A stretch of 64,000 bases of DNA from Leptidea sinapis (GCF_905404315.1 NC_066266.1:2425501-2489500); one strand, 5' to 3'; shown: positions 1 through 11,985, counted from the first letter of the stretch. Notes: generated by a model not told the origin, from the sequence alone. Program-made: numbers and translations.

Positions 1-64
1 ACAATATGACACATATCTAATTATCAATATGCGTATTACTCCGGCTAGGTATAGAACTGAATGA

Positions 65-515
65 ACCACATCAATGTAGATGTGGCGTTCAGGTAGATGC
101 TCTTCTGAGTCACGGGTTTTCCTGCCTAAAATCGGCAGGCCGTATCAGTCGTCCCGCCAGCATGAAGTTATCCGCAGGATATTTGCCGCTCTTAATATAC
201 CAACTGTTTTAGAGTCAAATGGTATTGCCCGCTGCAATGGCAAAAGCGTCCTGATGGAATGACCCTGGCGGCTTTGGACACGGGGAAGGGCGCAGATGTG
301 GGACGCGACTTGGGTCGACACTCTGGCGCCTTCTCATGTCCAAGCTATGTCAGATGGTGCTGGGGCTCCTGCTTCGTCTGCCGAAAACAGCAAGCGTCGC
401 GAATATGTTGGTCTCAGTGAGTCTTTTTTGTGCCTAATGATCAGCCTAGCTATCCAACGCAGAATTGTTGCCAGTACTCTTGGTACATATAGTTATTTTA
501 TCTTGTTTGAATAAT
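65..515 (+). pseudogene. LINE polyprotein C-terminal remnant, frames broken
   Basis: Two open pieces in different frames (80-262 and 296-514) together resemble the C-terminal part of a non-LTR retrotransposon protein. Visible landmarks are an RQHEVIRRIF segment, IPTVLESNGIARCNGK, a short RPDGMTLA stretch in another frame, and WDATWVDTLAPSH. The reading frame shifts at least twice, so it is dead. A second, more damaged copy lies at 6983-7150 on the other strand. The family assignment is from memory of similar insect LINE ends; the exact clade is not determined. Confidence 0.55.
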
Positions 516-640
516 TTTAAAAGATAAGTATTTTAATATTTGCATATTTTAAAAGATTTTTATAAGATTGTGAAGTCTCCTCAAAAGCGTTTCTTTTTTG
601 GTAGTGTTGCACTTCCGAAAACCTCTTGGATTTCCCAGGG
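516..640. other. AT-rich spacer, nothing recognised
   Basis: Short AT-rich stretch between a LINE remnant and a family B repeat. No gene, RNA or repeat recognised. Confidence 0.4.
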
Positions 641-1015
641 AAACAATTGGTTGTACGTGGAAGAAAGTTTCTTGAAAACCGCACTGTGTAGGAACACCAC
701 ACATCCAGATGGTAGGGATGATATCCTAATTTGTGACGTGTCGTGCGAAGGTGGAATTCGGCGCTAGGAATCAGGTGAAACAGCTCTTCGGAACAACCCC
801 CGTGATAAATGCAGTAGAAAACACACAAAGAAACGACGTCTCTTCACAACGCCATGTGATCCAGCCGTTCATAGGGCACTGGATTGCCGGTAATTCGAGC
901 AACTCTGCGTTTCACGCGGTCAAATGGTTCGAGCTGATTCTGGGGTGCGCCAGACCAGAGATGAGAGCAATACTCAACATGTGGCTGGATGTGCGCTTTG
1001 TAGAGCGATGAATGA
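640..1015 (+). repeat. Interspersed repeat, family B
   Basis: Family B recurs at least eight times in the window. Diagnostic blocks are 'ttgaaaaccgcactg', 'caccacacatccagatgg', 'ggtgaaacagctcttcgg' and 'acacacaa.gaaacgacg'. This copy is one of the longest and also keeps the far end with 'gagctgattctggggtgcgcc'. No coding capacity is seen. It is probably a non-autonomous element or UTR of a larger one; class unknown. Confidence 0.65.
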
Positions 1016-1774
1016 TAGGGTCATATAAATTTTTAACATATTAATTTAAATGATGACAAATACTCACGAAAAAACAGTCTCATTAAATATACGTGAATTA
1101 ATTGCAGGCGCCTGTTTATTAATGATTGTGCGTATATTTAAAATAACAGCTCTAACTCTACAGGATAATATAATTTAGATGGTCTCTTAGGTGATCTAAT
1201 GCGGTTTAATGACAGAGTAAATATTCTTACTAATCTAACAAGTCGCGTGTTATTACAAGAATATATTTAGTTCATTCCTATTTTAAGACAATTTACAAAG
1301 AACAATAAAGACTAGGTATGTATGTTTTTAGAGTTCCATACTTAAAGATAACCATCGGGAACCGTTTTATTATGGACTGTATGTCATGTTCTTCACCGTC
1401 CCGTCACTGCTGAGAACGTTGAATCCGTAGACTGTCAACAGGACGCTTCCATCGGTTACGGTCGGTGGCCTGGTGCAGTGTTACGTTGACAGCGATATCC
1501 AAATGTTTGGATATCTGATCTGTCTTTTCTCCCGGCCTTCTCTCCCTTTAACCTTCCTCGTCACCATTAGTAATGAAATATTTCATGATTCTTTGTAGGC
1601 AAACCTGAGATAACCGCTGATCTTTTTAATACGCTTTTGAACCACATTACCTAGCTAAAGAACTTAAATTTTGACAGTGTGTATTTCCACAAACAGCATT
1701 TAAAAAACCAAGTGACTCGCACATGAGCGCTATTTCGCCAAATGTAATTAGCAGCTCTTTAGAACACTCAAACG
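1016..1774. other. Intergenic stretch without recognised genes
   Basis: AT-rich sequence with no ORF above noise and no repeat match elsewhere in the window. A moderately GC-rich patch around 1380-1520 has no recognisable coding frame. Confidence 0.4.
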
Positions 1775-2075
1775 GTTTTATGAAAATAAGGGAAGAGACG
1801 AGCAGGACGTTCAGCAGATGATAATTGATACGCCCTACCCAATACAATTCATTGCCGCTCAGGATTCTTGAAAAACCCAAAAATTCTGAGCAGCACTACA
1901 ATTACGCTCGTCACCTTGAGACACAAGATGATAATTCTCATTTGCCCAGTAATTTCACTAGTTGCGGCGCCCTTCAGACTGAAACACAGTAATATTTACA
2001 CATTACTGCTTCACGGCAGAAATAGGCGCCGTCGTGGTACCCATAATCTAGCTGGCTTTTTGTGCAAAGGAGCCT
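1775..2075 (-). repeat. Interspersed repeat, family A, near full core
   Basis: Family A is the most frequent repeat here. Read 5' to 3' its core has 'agtgggaggctcctttgc', 'gatgccggctagattatg', 'ggcgcc(g)tagctagtgaaatt', 'actgggcaaatgaga', 'gtgccgctcagaattttt' and ends near 'ttattttcataaaaaaa'. This copy is in reverse orientation. The A-rich end suggests a retroposon, but no tRNA-like head is seen. Confidence 0.75.
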
Positions 2076-2219
2076 GGTACACAAAATGCGCCTTTTGTCT
2101 CTACGCAGCGTCACATGCCGTTCACAGAGCCCTGGATCCCCGTTCGAGCAGATACTGGGTTGCATCTAAGCCTAACCAGATATTATAAGAACAATACTCA
2201 TTTAACTGATGCACATAAT

Positions 2220-2395
2220 ATCATCATCATCATCAGCCGGAAGTCGTCCGTAGCTGGACAAAGGCCTCCCCCAAAGATCTCCACCAGCGGTCGTGCGTTG
2301 CACTCATCAAACGTATTCCGGCGATCTTGACCAGAAAGTCGGTCCATCTTGTTGGGATCCTACAAGCACTTCGCCTTCCGATACGTGTCGACATA
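2220..2395 (-). pseudogene. LINE reverse transcriptase C-terminal tail fragment
   Basis: Matches the pieces at 6338-6605, 27340-27665 and 55315-55590: 'ctggacaaaggcctccccc' followed by 'cgtattccggcgatcttgacc'. On the minus strand these encode the end of a LINE protein (motif GRRSVGRPPT in the better copies). Only a short, damaged piece is left here, next to a short (atc)n run. Confidence 0.6.
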
Positions 2396-2604
2396 ATATA
2401 ATATTATGTTAAATACATTATTATAATTTAACACAGCAATCATAAGCTGGATAGACTTTCTTACTTAATAGTTACCAAACACGAAAGTTCGATTTTATGA
2501 TTCGGTTTTATATAGTATATGTAGGTACGTGTTTATCTCTCTTGTATATTGGTTTGTGGCTAATGCAGTTGATTTCACAATTAATTACAGCTTATATTTA
2601 TGAC

Positions 2605-2875
2605 GACCTAGATAGCCCAGTGGCTAGTGACACTGCCTACTACGCTACCTCTATCCCGGGACCTCTCCCGGGATCGAATCCGGTAGATGCAATCATTTAT
2701 ATGATCAATATGAATGTTTGTTTCCGAGTCATGGATGTTTTTATGTTTAAGTTAGTCTATTGCATTAAATATATCATTGTCTTATAGCCAAATGGATATG
2801 CCTAGTTTAGGGCAAGATAATGTGATGTGTTAAAGTGTGTCAATATTATTATATATTGTTATATTATATATATAT
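2605..2875 (+). repeat. tRNA-derived SINE, family D
   Basis: The head has an A box-like 'tagcccagtggc' and a B box-like 'ggatcgaatcc', then the body 'tgtttccgagtcatgga', 'attaaatatatcattgtc' and 'gcctagtttagggcaagat', ending in a TA-rich tail. The same body is at 16730-16980 (+), 44030-44265 (-) and, shorter, 9110-9230 (-). Pol III-type internal promoter boxes plus a shared body are the marks of a tRNA-derived SINE. Confidence 0.8.
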
Positions 2876-2974
2876 AAAAGTTAGTTGTAGTAAAAAATAT
2901 TGTATTACCGTTTGTTAGTCCTAATAAAGTAAATAATAAATGAAAAATACTCCATATTTAGTGAGACGCATACA

Positions 2975-3300
2975 TAACGCAAAAAAAAGTATGTGTTATG
3001 TATGTACGCAAGTAGTTATACTTCTTTCGCCTAACGAAGGAAAAATCATTAAAATTATTTATTCCTCGTGCTATTCTACGTTTTTAGAAGAACAATTTAG
3101 TAAAAATCTTGCAAAGATGGCTTTGACGATTAATTATTAAATAATGAATACGGTTGTGTGGGCTTGAACACTTTGCCTCTCCTAATAATGGACGAAGAAA
3201 CCAAAAAAGAAATAACGAATGACGCAAACGTCAGAAAATTTTAGGAACCAACTTCAACCTGTAACTTTTGTATTACAGTGATGCGCCTAACGATGCATAA
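2975..3300 (+). repeat. Interspersed repeat, family H
   Basis: Shares long stretches with 29240-29545 and a fragment at 31424-31529: 'attcctcgtgctattcta', 'gatggctttgac.attaatt', 'cgcaaacgtcagaaaatt' and a 'ttacagtgatgcgc' end. No coding potential. Class unknown; the edges are approximate. Confidence 0.6.
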
Positions 3301-3915
3301 CTTCAAAAACATTTCCAAAGTGGTGATTTATAATAAAATGTAACACTTTATACACTGTTAAGTGTAATTTTTTACCTTAACAAATAAATTAATTTTTAAT
3401 TGCTTGATTGATAAGTAACTATTTGACTGTAGTAAATAAATACCGCCACAATAACAGTGAAATAATTCGGTGACATAGATAATAGATATCCTAATATATT
3501 CTAGCTATAAATAGGCATGGTCCACTTTCTCTAAACACCGAGAAAGCAATATACCAGCTTGGTATTACAATGGCGGCATTACTAACACATTTTATTTGGC
3601 AAAGTAATAAATCACAGGATACTGCCGATGTTATGCTAGACAGAGCGTCCGAAATCTAATTATTTTAGATTATATACCTACTTGTGTATCAGTACTCGTC
3701 CGGGGCAGTACAGCGACCTATCGAGCTTATAGCCCAGTAGACTCCGAATACCTACTTATTCGCATTGCAGACAAGAAGTAAATCAGTCCAACAAGTGAGG
3801 TTACCGGGTGCCGGGTACTGAATGTTCATTCATCTGGCAGTGATCATTAAATCCTATCGATAAATAATTAACCTTTACGTAGAAAATCGCTACTGTGTTT
3901 TATTGATTTATAAGA
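3301..3915. other. Unassigned AT-rich intergenic sequence
   Basis: No gene or repeat recognised. Frames are closed throughout. Confidence 0.35.
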
Positions 3916-3918
3916 TCT

Positions 3919-4228
3919 ACCAGTGGGAGGATCGTTTGCATAGGAAGCCGGCTAGATTATGGGTACCACAACGGCGCCTATTTCTGCCGTGAAGCAGTAA
4001 TATGTAAACATTACTGTGTTTCAGTGTGAAGGGCGCCGTAGCTAGTGAAATTACTGGGCAAATGAGACTTAACATCTTATGTCTCAAGGTGACGAGCGCA
4101 ATTGTTGTGCCGCTCAGAATTTCTGGGTTTTTCAAGAATCCTGAGCGGCACTGCATTGTAATGGGTAGGGCATATCTATTATCATCAGCTGAACGTCTCG
4201 TACCTTATTTTCATAAAAAAAATCTGTG
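3919..4228 (+). repeat. Interspersed repeat, family A, nearly complete core
   Basis: A forward copy with all landmarks from 'accagtgggagg' to 'ttattttcataaaaaaa'. The minus-strand ORF here is an antisense reading of the repeat, seen again at other copies. Confidence 0.75.
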
Positions 4229-4307
4229 ACTAATGTGGTATTTGGATGTGTGATCAGCACCTAAGAAAGCTCTTCCATTTGCAGTTTTACCGAACTGAAC
4301 ATAATAT

Positions 4308-4382
4308 GGTTTATTCAGTAATTTAAAAGAAATATTTGTAGTAGCGCTTAGTTTAAGCCTAATTTAATAAAGTTTATTTGAC
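4308..4382 (+). repeat. Fragment matching the right arm of the 40-41 kb palindrome
   Basis: 'ttcagtaatttaaaagaaat' and 'cttagtttaagcctaattta' match the right arm at about 40920-40992. This shows that the giant palindrome at 40-41 kb belongs to a dispersed family rather than being a unique structure. Confidence 0.6.
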
Positions 4383-5337
4383 TTTTAATTTGAAGCGGTG
4401 GTAGTATTAGAAATGACATCAAAAAGAATTCGAATTGAATCAATTTTGAGAAAATAAATGCTAATTCGGACAGCGACCAGTCTCAGCGGCGTACTGTTTC
4501 ACTCAATAGTTTTGTCTTCCCAATATTGCTTAGCGGTCGTGTATATCGTATTTACGTGTGCGTTCGTTGATTCGGGCGCTCTAGCATAAAGTTGAAGTAC
4601 CTACTGTTATTTTACAGTATTGTGGAACTTTTTCGTCAGGTATTGACCTGGAGTTGTCTGTTTGGTAACCGAGGGTTGGCACTTTTCTCCAAATAACATC
4701 AAAAGTAAGCAGTTGTAAAACATATCGCTTACAACAGCAAATAGAATATTTTGAGAACGAAAAAACTGCATTTTTGTACCTTTATAAACTGCTCTATCTA
4801 AAACTTTATACTACAACATGGAACACACAGAGAATTAAATTATCACAGTGATGAGTCACAGATTATTAATATTGACTCTATGGTTGTTTTGTGACAAATA
4901 AGGAGGCGAAATCATTAGAAACTATAGCAAAGCACATACATCATGGATTTTTGGTGAATTAAACATACTAATGAATAGCTCTGATTTCATCCAGGTAGGT
5001 ATCGTGTGAAAATTTAACATTCAGGTCTTAGATTTGAAACGATAGCTTGGGACTCTTTTTTAAAAAATACTTTCATGAGGGAAGTAGAAGTCATGCAATG
5101 TTCAAGATTATTTAGATGAACATTGATTTGCAATATTGTATTTTGTGTAATGTGAACGGCTTACAATAACGTGAACATACTAGTGCTATTTACACGTTAT
5201 CACGGAAGTATCGTTACCTAGTGATAATCGATACGTATTTACATCGCAAATATGTATAAGCTAATTAAAAACGAATTTTCAGCTTTCCCGTACACGAGTG
5301 TACATACACTATATGTATAGAACGTTATTGGTCCCAA
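4383..5337. other. Unassigned intergenic sequence
   Basis: AT-rich, no persuasive ORF, no repeat match noticed within the window. Confidence 0.35.
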
Positions 5338-5625
5338 GTTATTTTCGTATCGTTCCGGAAAAACCGCACCTGAAAACTCATTCCACAGCTTTGATAGCCA
5401 CAGGTGAAACAGCTCTTCGGAACACTCCCCGGAATAAATGCATTAGAAGACACACAATGAAGCGACGCCTCTACGGAAGTTCACAGACCACTGGCTCCCT
5501 GAAAATTCGAGCAGATCTGCGTTGCTCGCGGCAATGGATCGAGCTGATACTGAGAGATACTCGTATCAGCAATACTACAGATGTGGCCGGCTTTATCGGG
5601 CTTTCAGCGGGTCTATTCGCTAGTA
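5338..5625 (+). repeat. Interspersed repeat, family B, internally deleted
   Basis: Begins like other B copies (frame around 'gttccggaaaaaccgcac', 'cattccacagctttg') then jumps directly to 'acaggtgaaacagctcttcg', so the middle 'accgcactgtggagg...' block is missing. It ends with 'gagctgatactg', 'gatgtggccggct' as in the copy at 640-1015. Confidence 0.6.
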
Positions 5626-6139
5626 CATTTTGAGTCTATGGTTTAAGCTATATCTTTCATCTTTGTTATAATAAACAAGGCTTTATTAATATTGTTTAAT
5701 AACGACCTTCTCATATCTACGCCGTTAATTAGAACTAAGGCCAAACATATTATATAACATTACAGCAATTGTGACAAGGAAATTGTGTATCATTTTTACA
5801 TTACAATTTTTATTTACTAGCAGTGTCCTACGACGTTTCCTGCGGTTAGACTAAGTGGTAATCTTAAATTTAATTTAGTTTGGAATTTTATGAGTTTCAA
5901 TAAGCTTTAATTAATTTTCTTATAACTTTAGCTATCGACCAGTAAAAATTTGGTAAAAATGGAGGCTGGCAGGGGTTTCAAATATTATGCGGAGTAAGTA
6001 TTTGTACACGCTCATTAGCAGAAGGAACACAGCGTCACGCGCAAGACAGACGCGAACACTAGCCAAGAACATTTTGTATTAGCAATTGAAATGTAATTAT
6101 TTAGCAAAATGAGTAAGTCAAGTTAGTTAAACAAATTTA

Positions 6140-6300
6140 TTAATTAAAAGGAGCACTTACCTGAAATACGACATTCCATCCTTTTGAAGTCATGCTGTTA
6201 CGTAGACAGTTTTTCACTTAAAACTTTGTCTTTGCGTGGCGTTGTATTCAAAGCGCGGTCTTAACGCAACTGAATGAAAACTGTAGTTTAGCTTTATTCA
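6140..6300 (+). repeat. Interspersed repeat, family L
   Basis: Resembles 56130-56285 over about 150 bp: 'gcacttacctga', 'cagtttttcact.aaaactt', 'gttgtattcaaagcgcggtc'. No coding potential; class unknown. Confidence 0.55.
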
Positions 6301-6337
6301 AACAAAACAAATCTTATAACTATATTTTACAACACTA

Positions 6338-6605
6338 TCAACATCATCAGCCAGAAGACGTCCACTGCTGGACAAAGGCCTCCCCGAAAGATTTCCACTA
6401 CGACCGGTCCTGCGCTGCCCTCATCCGATCCGCCGATCTTGACCAGATCGTCGATCCATTTTGTGGGGGGCCTACCAACACTACGTCTTCCAGTACGGGG
6501 TCGCCATTCGAGGACCTTACTATCCCAACGGCCATCTGTCCGTAGAAATATTTGCCATGCCCAGTGCCCACTGACACTTCAGTTTCGCAATCTTTTAGGC
6601 TATGT
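6338..6605 (-). pseudogene. LINE reverse transcriptase C-terminal tail
   Basis: The minus strand reads as the end of a LINE protein, with the pattern of a DGRW-type segment, an arginine-rich stretch and PPT. It shares its 3' sequence ('tggacaaaggcctcccc') with 27340-27665 and 55315-55590. Frames are broken. Confidence 0.6.
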
Positions 6606-6754
6606 TGGTGACTTTGGTTCTCTTTTACATTTCTTCTTACAATACTATTTTTACATTAAATTAAAACTGATCCGTTGACCGAAATAGCTGCCACCTCTTG
6701 GGTTTCCATTAGACCTATTGAGGCGCGGAGAATGTACAAAGTACTATCTACGGT

Positions 6755-6980
6755 GCTCAGGATTCTTAAAAAAAATCCAAAAATTCTGAGCGGCACTACA
6801 ACTGCGCTCGTCTCCTTGAGACATTAGATATTAAGTCTCATTTGCCCAGTAATTTCACTTGCTACGGCGCCCGTCAGACCGAAACACATGCTTACACATT
6901 ACTGCTTCACGGCAGAAATAGCGTCCTTTATGGTTCCCATAATCTAGCCGGCATCCTGTGCAAAGAAACCTCCCATTGAC
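6755..6980 (-). repeat. Interspersed repeat, family A
   Basis: Reverse copy with 'aaaaattctgagcggcact', 'tttgcccagtaatttcact' and 'ttactgcttcacggcagaaa'. It directly abuts a LINE remnant at 6983. Confidence 0.7.
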
Positions 6981-6982
6981 GT

Positions 6983-7150
6983 AACTTGGACATGAGAAGG
7001 AGCCAGAGTGTCGACGCAAGTCGCGTCCCACATCTACGTGCTTCCCGTGCCCAAGCCACCAGCGTCATTCATTCAGGACGCTTCCCATAGCGGGTAATAC
7101 CATTTGGCTCTTAAACAGCTGGTATATTAAGAGCGGCAAATGCGCTGCGG
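6983..7150 (-). pseudogene. LINE C-terminal remnant, second copy of the 65-515 family
   Basis: Minus strand shows the same order as at 65-515: FAALNIPA-like segment, a degraded glycine-rich part, then WDATCVDTLAPSH. Damaged by indels and stops. Confidence 0.55.
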
Positions 7151-7429
7151 ATGACTTCACAATTACGTTATTGATGTCTATTTAAAATAAAGATACTTAA
7201 ATATTTTTAAATTTCACACTAAAATTTTAATTCAAGCCCAATTAAGAATTATGGCGTACAAACATACAAATTCATAATAGTATGATCTAATTCATATGAC
7301 TAGCAGGCAAATAAAGAAAATCATGAAGTCACCTGACCACAGATAAATAATTCTTTCTCAGAGGTTTTCCCCCTTTGTTTAACGTATAGGTACGTGACAA
7401 ACTCTGTGGTTAGTCGGATACAGTTTTTT

Positions 7430-7510
7430 CTTTTTTCTGCCGTGAAGCAGTAATGTGTAAGCATTATTGTGTTTCGGTCTGAGGGGCGCCGTAGCTAGTG
7501 AAATTCTGCC
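7430..7510 (+). repeat. Family A fragment
   Basis: About 80 bp from 'ttctgccgtgaagcagtaat' to 'gccgtagctagtgaaatt'; both ends are lost. Confidence 0.6.
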
Positions 7511-7679
7511 ACCCCCCCAAGAATGGAAGGAAAGATGGGAAGACGAAGTAATTATAAAATTTGCAAACAAAGGCTGGATGCAAACAACCTAAGATAGAAA
7601 AAAGTGGAGTGAGATGGAGGAGGTCTACACTCGTCGATATGTCATTAGTTAAAATTATGTAAAGAGAATTAAAGAGTTT

Positions 7680-7935
7680 TTTTTTATGGAAGAGGACATA
7701 CGAGCATACAGGTCACCTGATGTTAAGTGATCACCAGTTCCCACATTCTCTTGCAACACCAGCTCAATCACTGGAGCGTTGCCGGCCTTTTTTTTAAGGT
7801 AGCCATGGCCTATCGCCTGGATAAACTGGACAAGGAAGCTAATTCCACAGCTTAATACGTGGAAGAAAATTCGTTGAAAACCGCACTGAGGAAGAACACC
7901 ACACATCCCGATGGTGGGGATGATATCCTAACTTG
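7680..7935 (+). repeat. Interspersed repeat, family B, 5' portion
   Basis: Shows the 5' half of family B: 'tatggaagaggacatacgag', 'caggtcacctgatgttaag', 'tgatcacc', 'cattctcttgcaacacc', 'ttgccggcctt', then the 'cgtggaagaaaa..cgttgaaaaccgcac' block. Similar 5' halves are at 34255-34455, 37030-37320 and 51595-51895. Confidence 0.7.
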
Positions 7936-9109
7936 TGGCGTGTGGACCCGAATGGTTTATACAGCATCACCAGTACCTAGGTACTGTCATACGCGTAATA
8001 ATGCATGTAGAAAATATTGTGGTGTTTCCTTTTCTTTTTCTAGGGATCGGATGGACTCTCCGAGGTCTGGATCTCTTTTTGAGAAGGAATACTGGAATAA
8101 GCGCTAACTGAGTAGCTCACGTTCTTTTCATTGTGTTTAAGTGGCAATAGAAGTGCCCAGAAGCATGAGATTTGAAAGGCTTTCCTGGCCAGATCTCGGA
8201 TATCCCAAAAAGGAGCGAAACCAATGGTATTTATGAGGATGTCTCGTCAGCAGAAGATCCAATATTAGGTACAAGTTATCGTTATGCTAATTCTGATGTC
8301 TAATGCAAAGCTAAATTGGATTTGAAGTGGTAGGTAATTAATAGAGGGAGATGAATATGTAAGCCAATTCCTCTGGTGCTGCAAGAGAGGATGAGAATCA
8401 GTGATTGCTTAGTAAGTAAGTATGGCAAAAAGCACACCTGTAAATATCTTCAATAAAAACTAATTCAGAATCCTATATTGTCTAATCAGCTGACAACAAC
8501 ATAATTAGATTGCTATTTTTAGTTTATTTAAATTTGTTTTGATTGTATCATAAACGCCTCATATCATTTTATAATTCATTCACGTATGAGTGTGCTGTCC
8601 AAAATATTTTATTGTCATGAGTCAGGTAGGGTGACATAGTTTTATTGCGTCCTTTGACTCATTATGACGTTGTTTACTTAATGAATGATCGTCATTTGAC
8701 CCGAATTAATGTTTGAGAGTTACTGTCTAGTTTACTGTTTTATTATTACGAACAACAACCGACAACTTCCCGCTTACAAACTGTTTATGAGGCAACAATG
8801 ACTCTCTATACATATAGACAAATCACCTCCTATAACAACAATGCCAAAATATGGAACATGCCACAAATTACACCTTAATAAGCTTCGACTGCTATATATT
8901 TATACATTTCCGCATTTACTCCAGTTGTATTATAGTTATTTATGCAACTGTTGTATAATAAGGGGTATTAGAAATTTTAACAAAAAAACAAATGACTTCA
9001 AAAACACTAATCCAAAACAATAGATATAATGTGCACTAAAAAGTATAAAAATAATTGCTGTTTTTATACAATCTAATTAATTAATCTAATTCTAGTTACG
9101 ATTATTGTT
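7936..9109. other. Unassigned sequence with a MITE-end-like motif
   Basis: No gene recognised. 8935-8975 ('ttatttatgcaactgttgta', 'aataaggggtatta') matches the left side of the fold-back element at 26590-27230, so part of this stretch is an old copy of that family. Confidence 0.4.
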
Positions 9110-9230
9110 ATTTTTGGAGTCGGATGACACATTCATATTCATCATATAAATGATTGCACCTACCGGGATTCGAACCCTCTTGCTCAGTAGGCAGGGTCAC
9201 TAACCACTGGACTATAAAGGTAAAGTCGTA
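9110..9230 (-). repeat. tRNA-derived SINE, family D, truncated
   Basis: Minus strand has the A box and B box ('gggttcgaatcccgg'-like, seen here as 'ccgggattcgaaccct') and the start of the body. The 3' part of the family D body is missing. Confidence 0.7.
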
Positions 9231-9724
9231 AAAAATACATAAATAAGTATACAATGAAGTAAAAATACGTATATAAGATTAAATCAGTCAGAAAACATTC
9301 TCATTTATTTGCGATTTTTTGCATGATACATGCGAGTACAATGCTCCAAATTGGAGCAGTTCATCCGCCCCGGCATCTCAAACTCAACGCCGGACTAGGC
9401 AAGTGAGTGGTTGTAAATAGCAGCTTTTTCGAGCATTTTTAGCGCCTATAATATACTAGTAGCAAAATTTTCTTTGTGCGTCTTTGTAGAGTACAATTAT
9501 CTATTATGATTTTTCTAAGATTTTGTAAACATAAAAATTCATGCTAAGTAAGATATCTCTTTAGTAGTTTTTTTTGATTTAGACATACAGACATTCTATA
9601 AAATACTTTTTTGGCTTCCACATTGTTTGTGGAAGCAAGTTTTCTTTAAAAAAATAATTTAGGGTGTATGAATAGTTGAAAAAATTCTTAAAGGTTTGTT
9701 TTTGTAGGAAAGCATTAATTTAAC

Positions 9725-9992
9725 CTGTGGGAGGCACCATTGCACAGGATGCCGCCTAGATTATGAGTACCACAAGGGCGCCTATTTCTGTCATAAAGTA
9801 GTAATGTATAAGCATTACTGTGTTTCGGTCTGAAGGGCGCCTTAGCTAGTAAAATTACTGGGCAAATGAGACAACATCTTATGTCTCAAGGTGACGAGAG
9901 CAGTTGTAGTGCCGCTCAGAATTTTTGGGTTTTTCAAGAATGCTGAGTAGTACTACGTCCTGCTCACCTCGCCCCTTATTATCATAAAAAAA
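9725..9992 (+). repeat. Interspersed repeat, family A
   Basis: Forward copy from 'tgtgggaggcaccattgcac' to 'ccttattatcataaaaaaaa'. Carries several private changes. Confidence 0.7.
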
Positions 9993-10492
9993 ACATCCAA
10001 ATTATTCATCGAATTAGATTATTCAATTCAATATGAAGTTTAGGTACTTATATTTGTCGCTTTTGGCGAAAAAGATACCTTTGTGCCTAAAAAGATGTGT
10101 TTTGAAAAAGTTCAAACTAATCATGTCCCGTTGGTTACGTTTTCCTCAAACACTTGTAACTACTATTATTATATTCTTTGATTAAAGCTCTAATTGATTT
10201 TCAAGGTATCGCTCATATAAGATCGGCCCATTACAATTATAATGGCAATGAGTCAGTGCATATTTTTTTATTTAATTTTTTCTTCAGTAATAATAATATT
10301 CTCCTCACATAAGATCTTACACTAATACAGTACCTAGATATATGAGTGTTACACTTGTAAAAGCTGGTATTTGGTAGGAGCTGGTATCTGAAGTAGGTTA
10401 CCATACGTTTAATTGGTTCGGTTAAAATTTCATAATTTAGTTTATCATTCAAGTTGAGTCTACTAGTTATGTCCTTTGTGGGGCGATGTATA
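9993..10492. other. Unassigned AT-rich sequence
   Basis: No gene recognised; the minus-strand ORF across 10237-10530 has no recognisable features. Confidence 0.35.
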
Positions 10493-10798
10493 TCTAATAT
10501 ATAAAATTCTCGTGTCATGGTGTTAAACATTGAACTCCTCCGAAACGGCTTGACTGATTCTCATGAAATTTTGAGTGCATATTGGGTACGTCTGAGAATC
10601 GTACATCTATTTTTCATCCCCCTAAATGTTAAGGGTGGACCGCACGAATTTTTTTTTTATTTTTTTTTTATATTTGTATGATTATGAGTCAGCATTGAAA
10701 AATACATACAACTTCAAATTTTCACCCATCTACGATCAACAGTTACTTTTGTTTCACGATTTTAATATCGGCAAAACAACGTTTGCTGGGTCAGCTAG
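10493..10798 (+). mobile_element. Non-autonomous Helitron
   Basis: Starts with TC ('tctaatatataaaattctcg') directly after an A and ends with CTAG ('gctgggtcagctag') directly before a T, the A/T insertion context and terminal signature of Helitrons. The inner sequence ('ctcctccgaaacggcttgac', 'attctcatgaaattttg', 'catccccctaaatgttaagg') is the kind found in common lepidopteran Helitrons. It is 306 bp with no coding sequence, so it depends on an enzyme supplied elsewhere. Confidence 0.85.
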
Positions 10799-10847
10799 TG
10801 ATGGTTATATGATCGCAGAAAATATACAAAACAAATGAGTTACGAAG

Positions 10848-11100
10848 TTCAAAATAATTGTTAAAAAAATTTGTTGTGTGGTAAAGGTTACTATAACATA
10901 AGTTTCTTAATGATACCGTAGATTGGGAATGAAGCGCCCGCCCACAGACTATTCAGATAAAAACTTTATTGGTAACAAAATTCTATTGAAAAAGAAAGAA
11001 TGAAGTCTGCTGAGTTTCTTGCGCATTCTTCTCAGGTCTGAGGCACAAATTTTCGAATGCGTGGTAGGTTTTGACGTTCATGAGTCATTTAACAAGCTAC
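10848..11100 (+). mobile_element. 5'-truncated Jockey-type LINE, 3' end only
   Basis: Contains the last codons of the LINE ORF seen better at 28570-29175 (ggtaaaggttactataacat ... gattgggaatgaag) and the same 3' UTR ('gctgagtttcttgcgc', 'ttctcaggtctgaggcac'). The coding part is frameshifted and short. Confidence 0.65.
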
Positions 11101-11334
11101 TATGAATAGTAATATTAAAAATTGAAAAATATGCCAACATTTAAATTTATATATGTATACTACTTTGGAAATCCAAAAGGTAGGGTTTAGATTTTCACAA
11201 GGTTTTAAGAGTAAGTTTAGTACGTATCGATGTGTAGTATTATACTTATCTATTTATTAAGAGATTTAAGTTATTATGAGAAAAAAAGCCCTTTAAAATA
11301 ATTACAAAAGAAAAAACATTACAACATACTAGGG

Positions 11335-11985
11335 TATTTTTAGGATTCCGTAGCCAAATGGCAAAAAATGGAACCCTTATAGATTCGTTTTGTCTGTGTA
11401 TCACAGCCAACATTCCAAAACTATAAGAACTATACTGTTGAAACTTGGTAAGTAGACTAACTGCAATAACATTTTCGCACAAAAATAGAAAAACAAATAA
11501 TAAATTTTGGCGGTTCCCCGTACTTAAAAATGAAACTCAAAAATTTTTTTCATCAAACCCATGCGGTTGTATTTATGGTTAGGTCTTCAAAAATGATATT
11601 GAGGTTTCTAATATCATTTTTTTTTAATTAGTTTATGTGAGAGAACCTTCGTCGTGTCCCCCCCCCCCTCCCCCTCTCACTCCTGTAACTTCTAAAAAAA
11701 GAGAATGATAAAACTGAAAAAAAATCTCGTATATATGCAAACTTACACCGAAAATTAGTCTGAACGAGATCTAGTAAGTAGTTTTTTTAATACGTATAAA
11801 TGATAAGAGTTCATTTGCACTGTATGATTTTGAGCAAAGATTTTTTGCCTATTCCATTTAAAATATCATTGTCCTTTCTACATAACTTTTATATTATGTT
11901 ACTTGCTGCTACGGAACCCATCATGGGCGAGTCCGACTCGCACTTGGCCGCTTTATATTCAAGCAGCAGCACCCAAAACAGCAAA
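11335..11985 (+). repeat. Interspersed repeat, family M, about 650 bp
   Basis: Begins at 'ggattccgtagccaaatggc' and ends near 'ctgctacggaacccatcatg', 'gcgagtccgactcgcacttg'. I recognise both ends as a repeat common in moth genomes, but not its class. A reverse fragment is at 51290-51440. Contains an 11-base C run at 11658-11668. Confidence 0.6.

Noticed and set aside
11658..11668. C-run as part of a coding or regulatory element
   Set aside because: A mononucleotide run inside repeat family M; the one at 38808-38820 likewise sits in a dead LINE.
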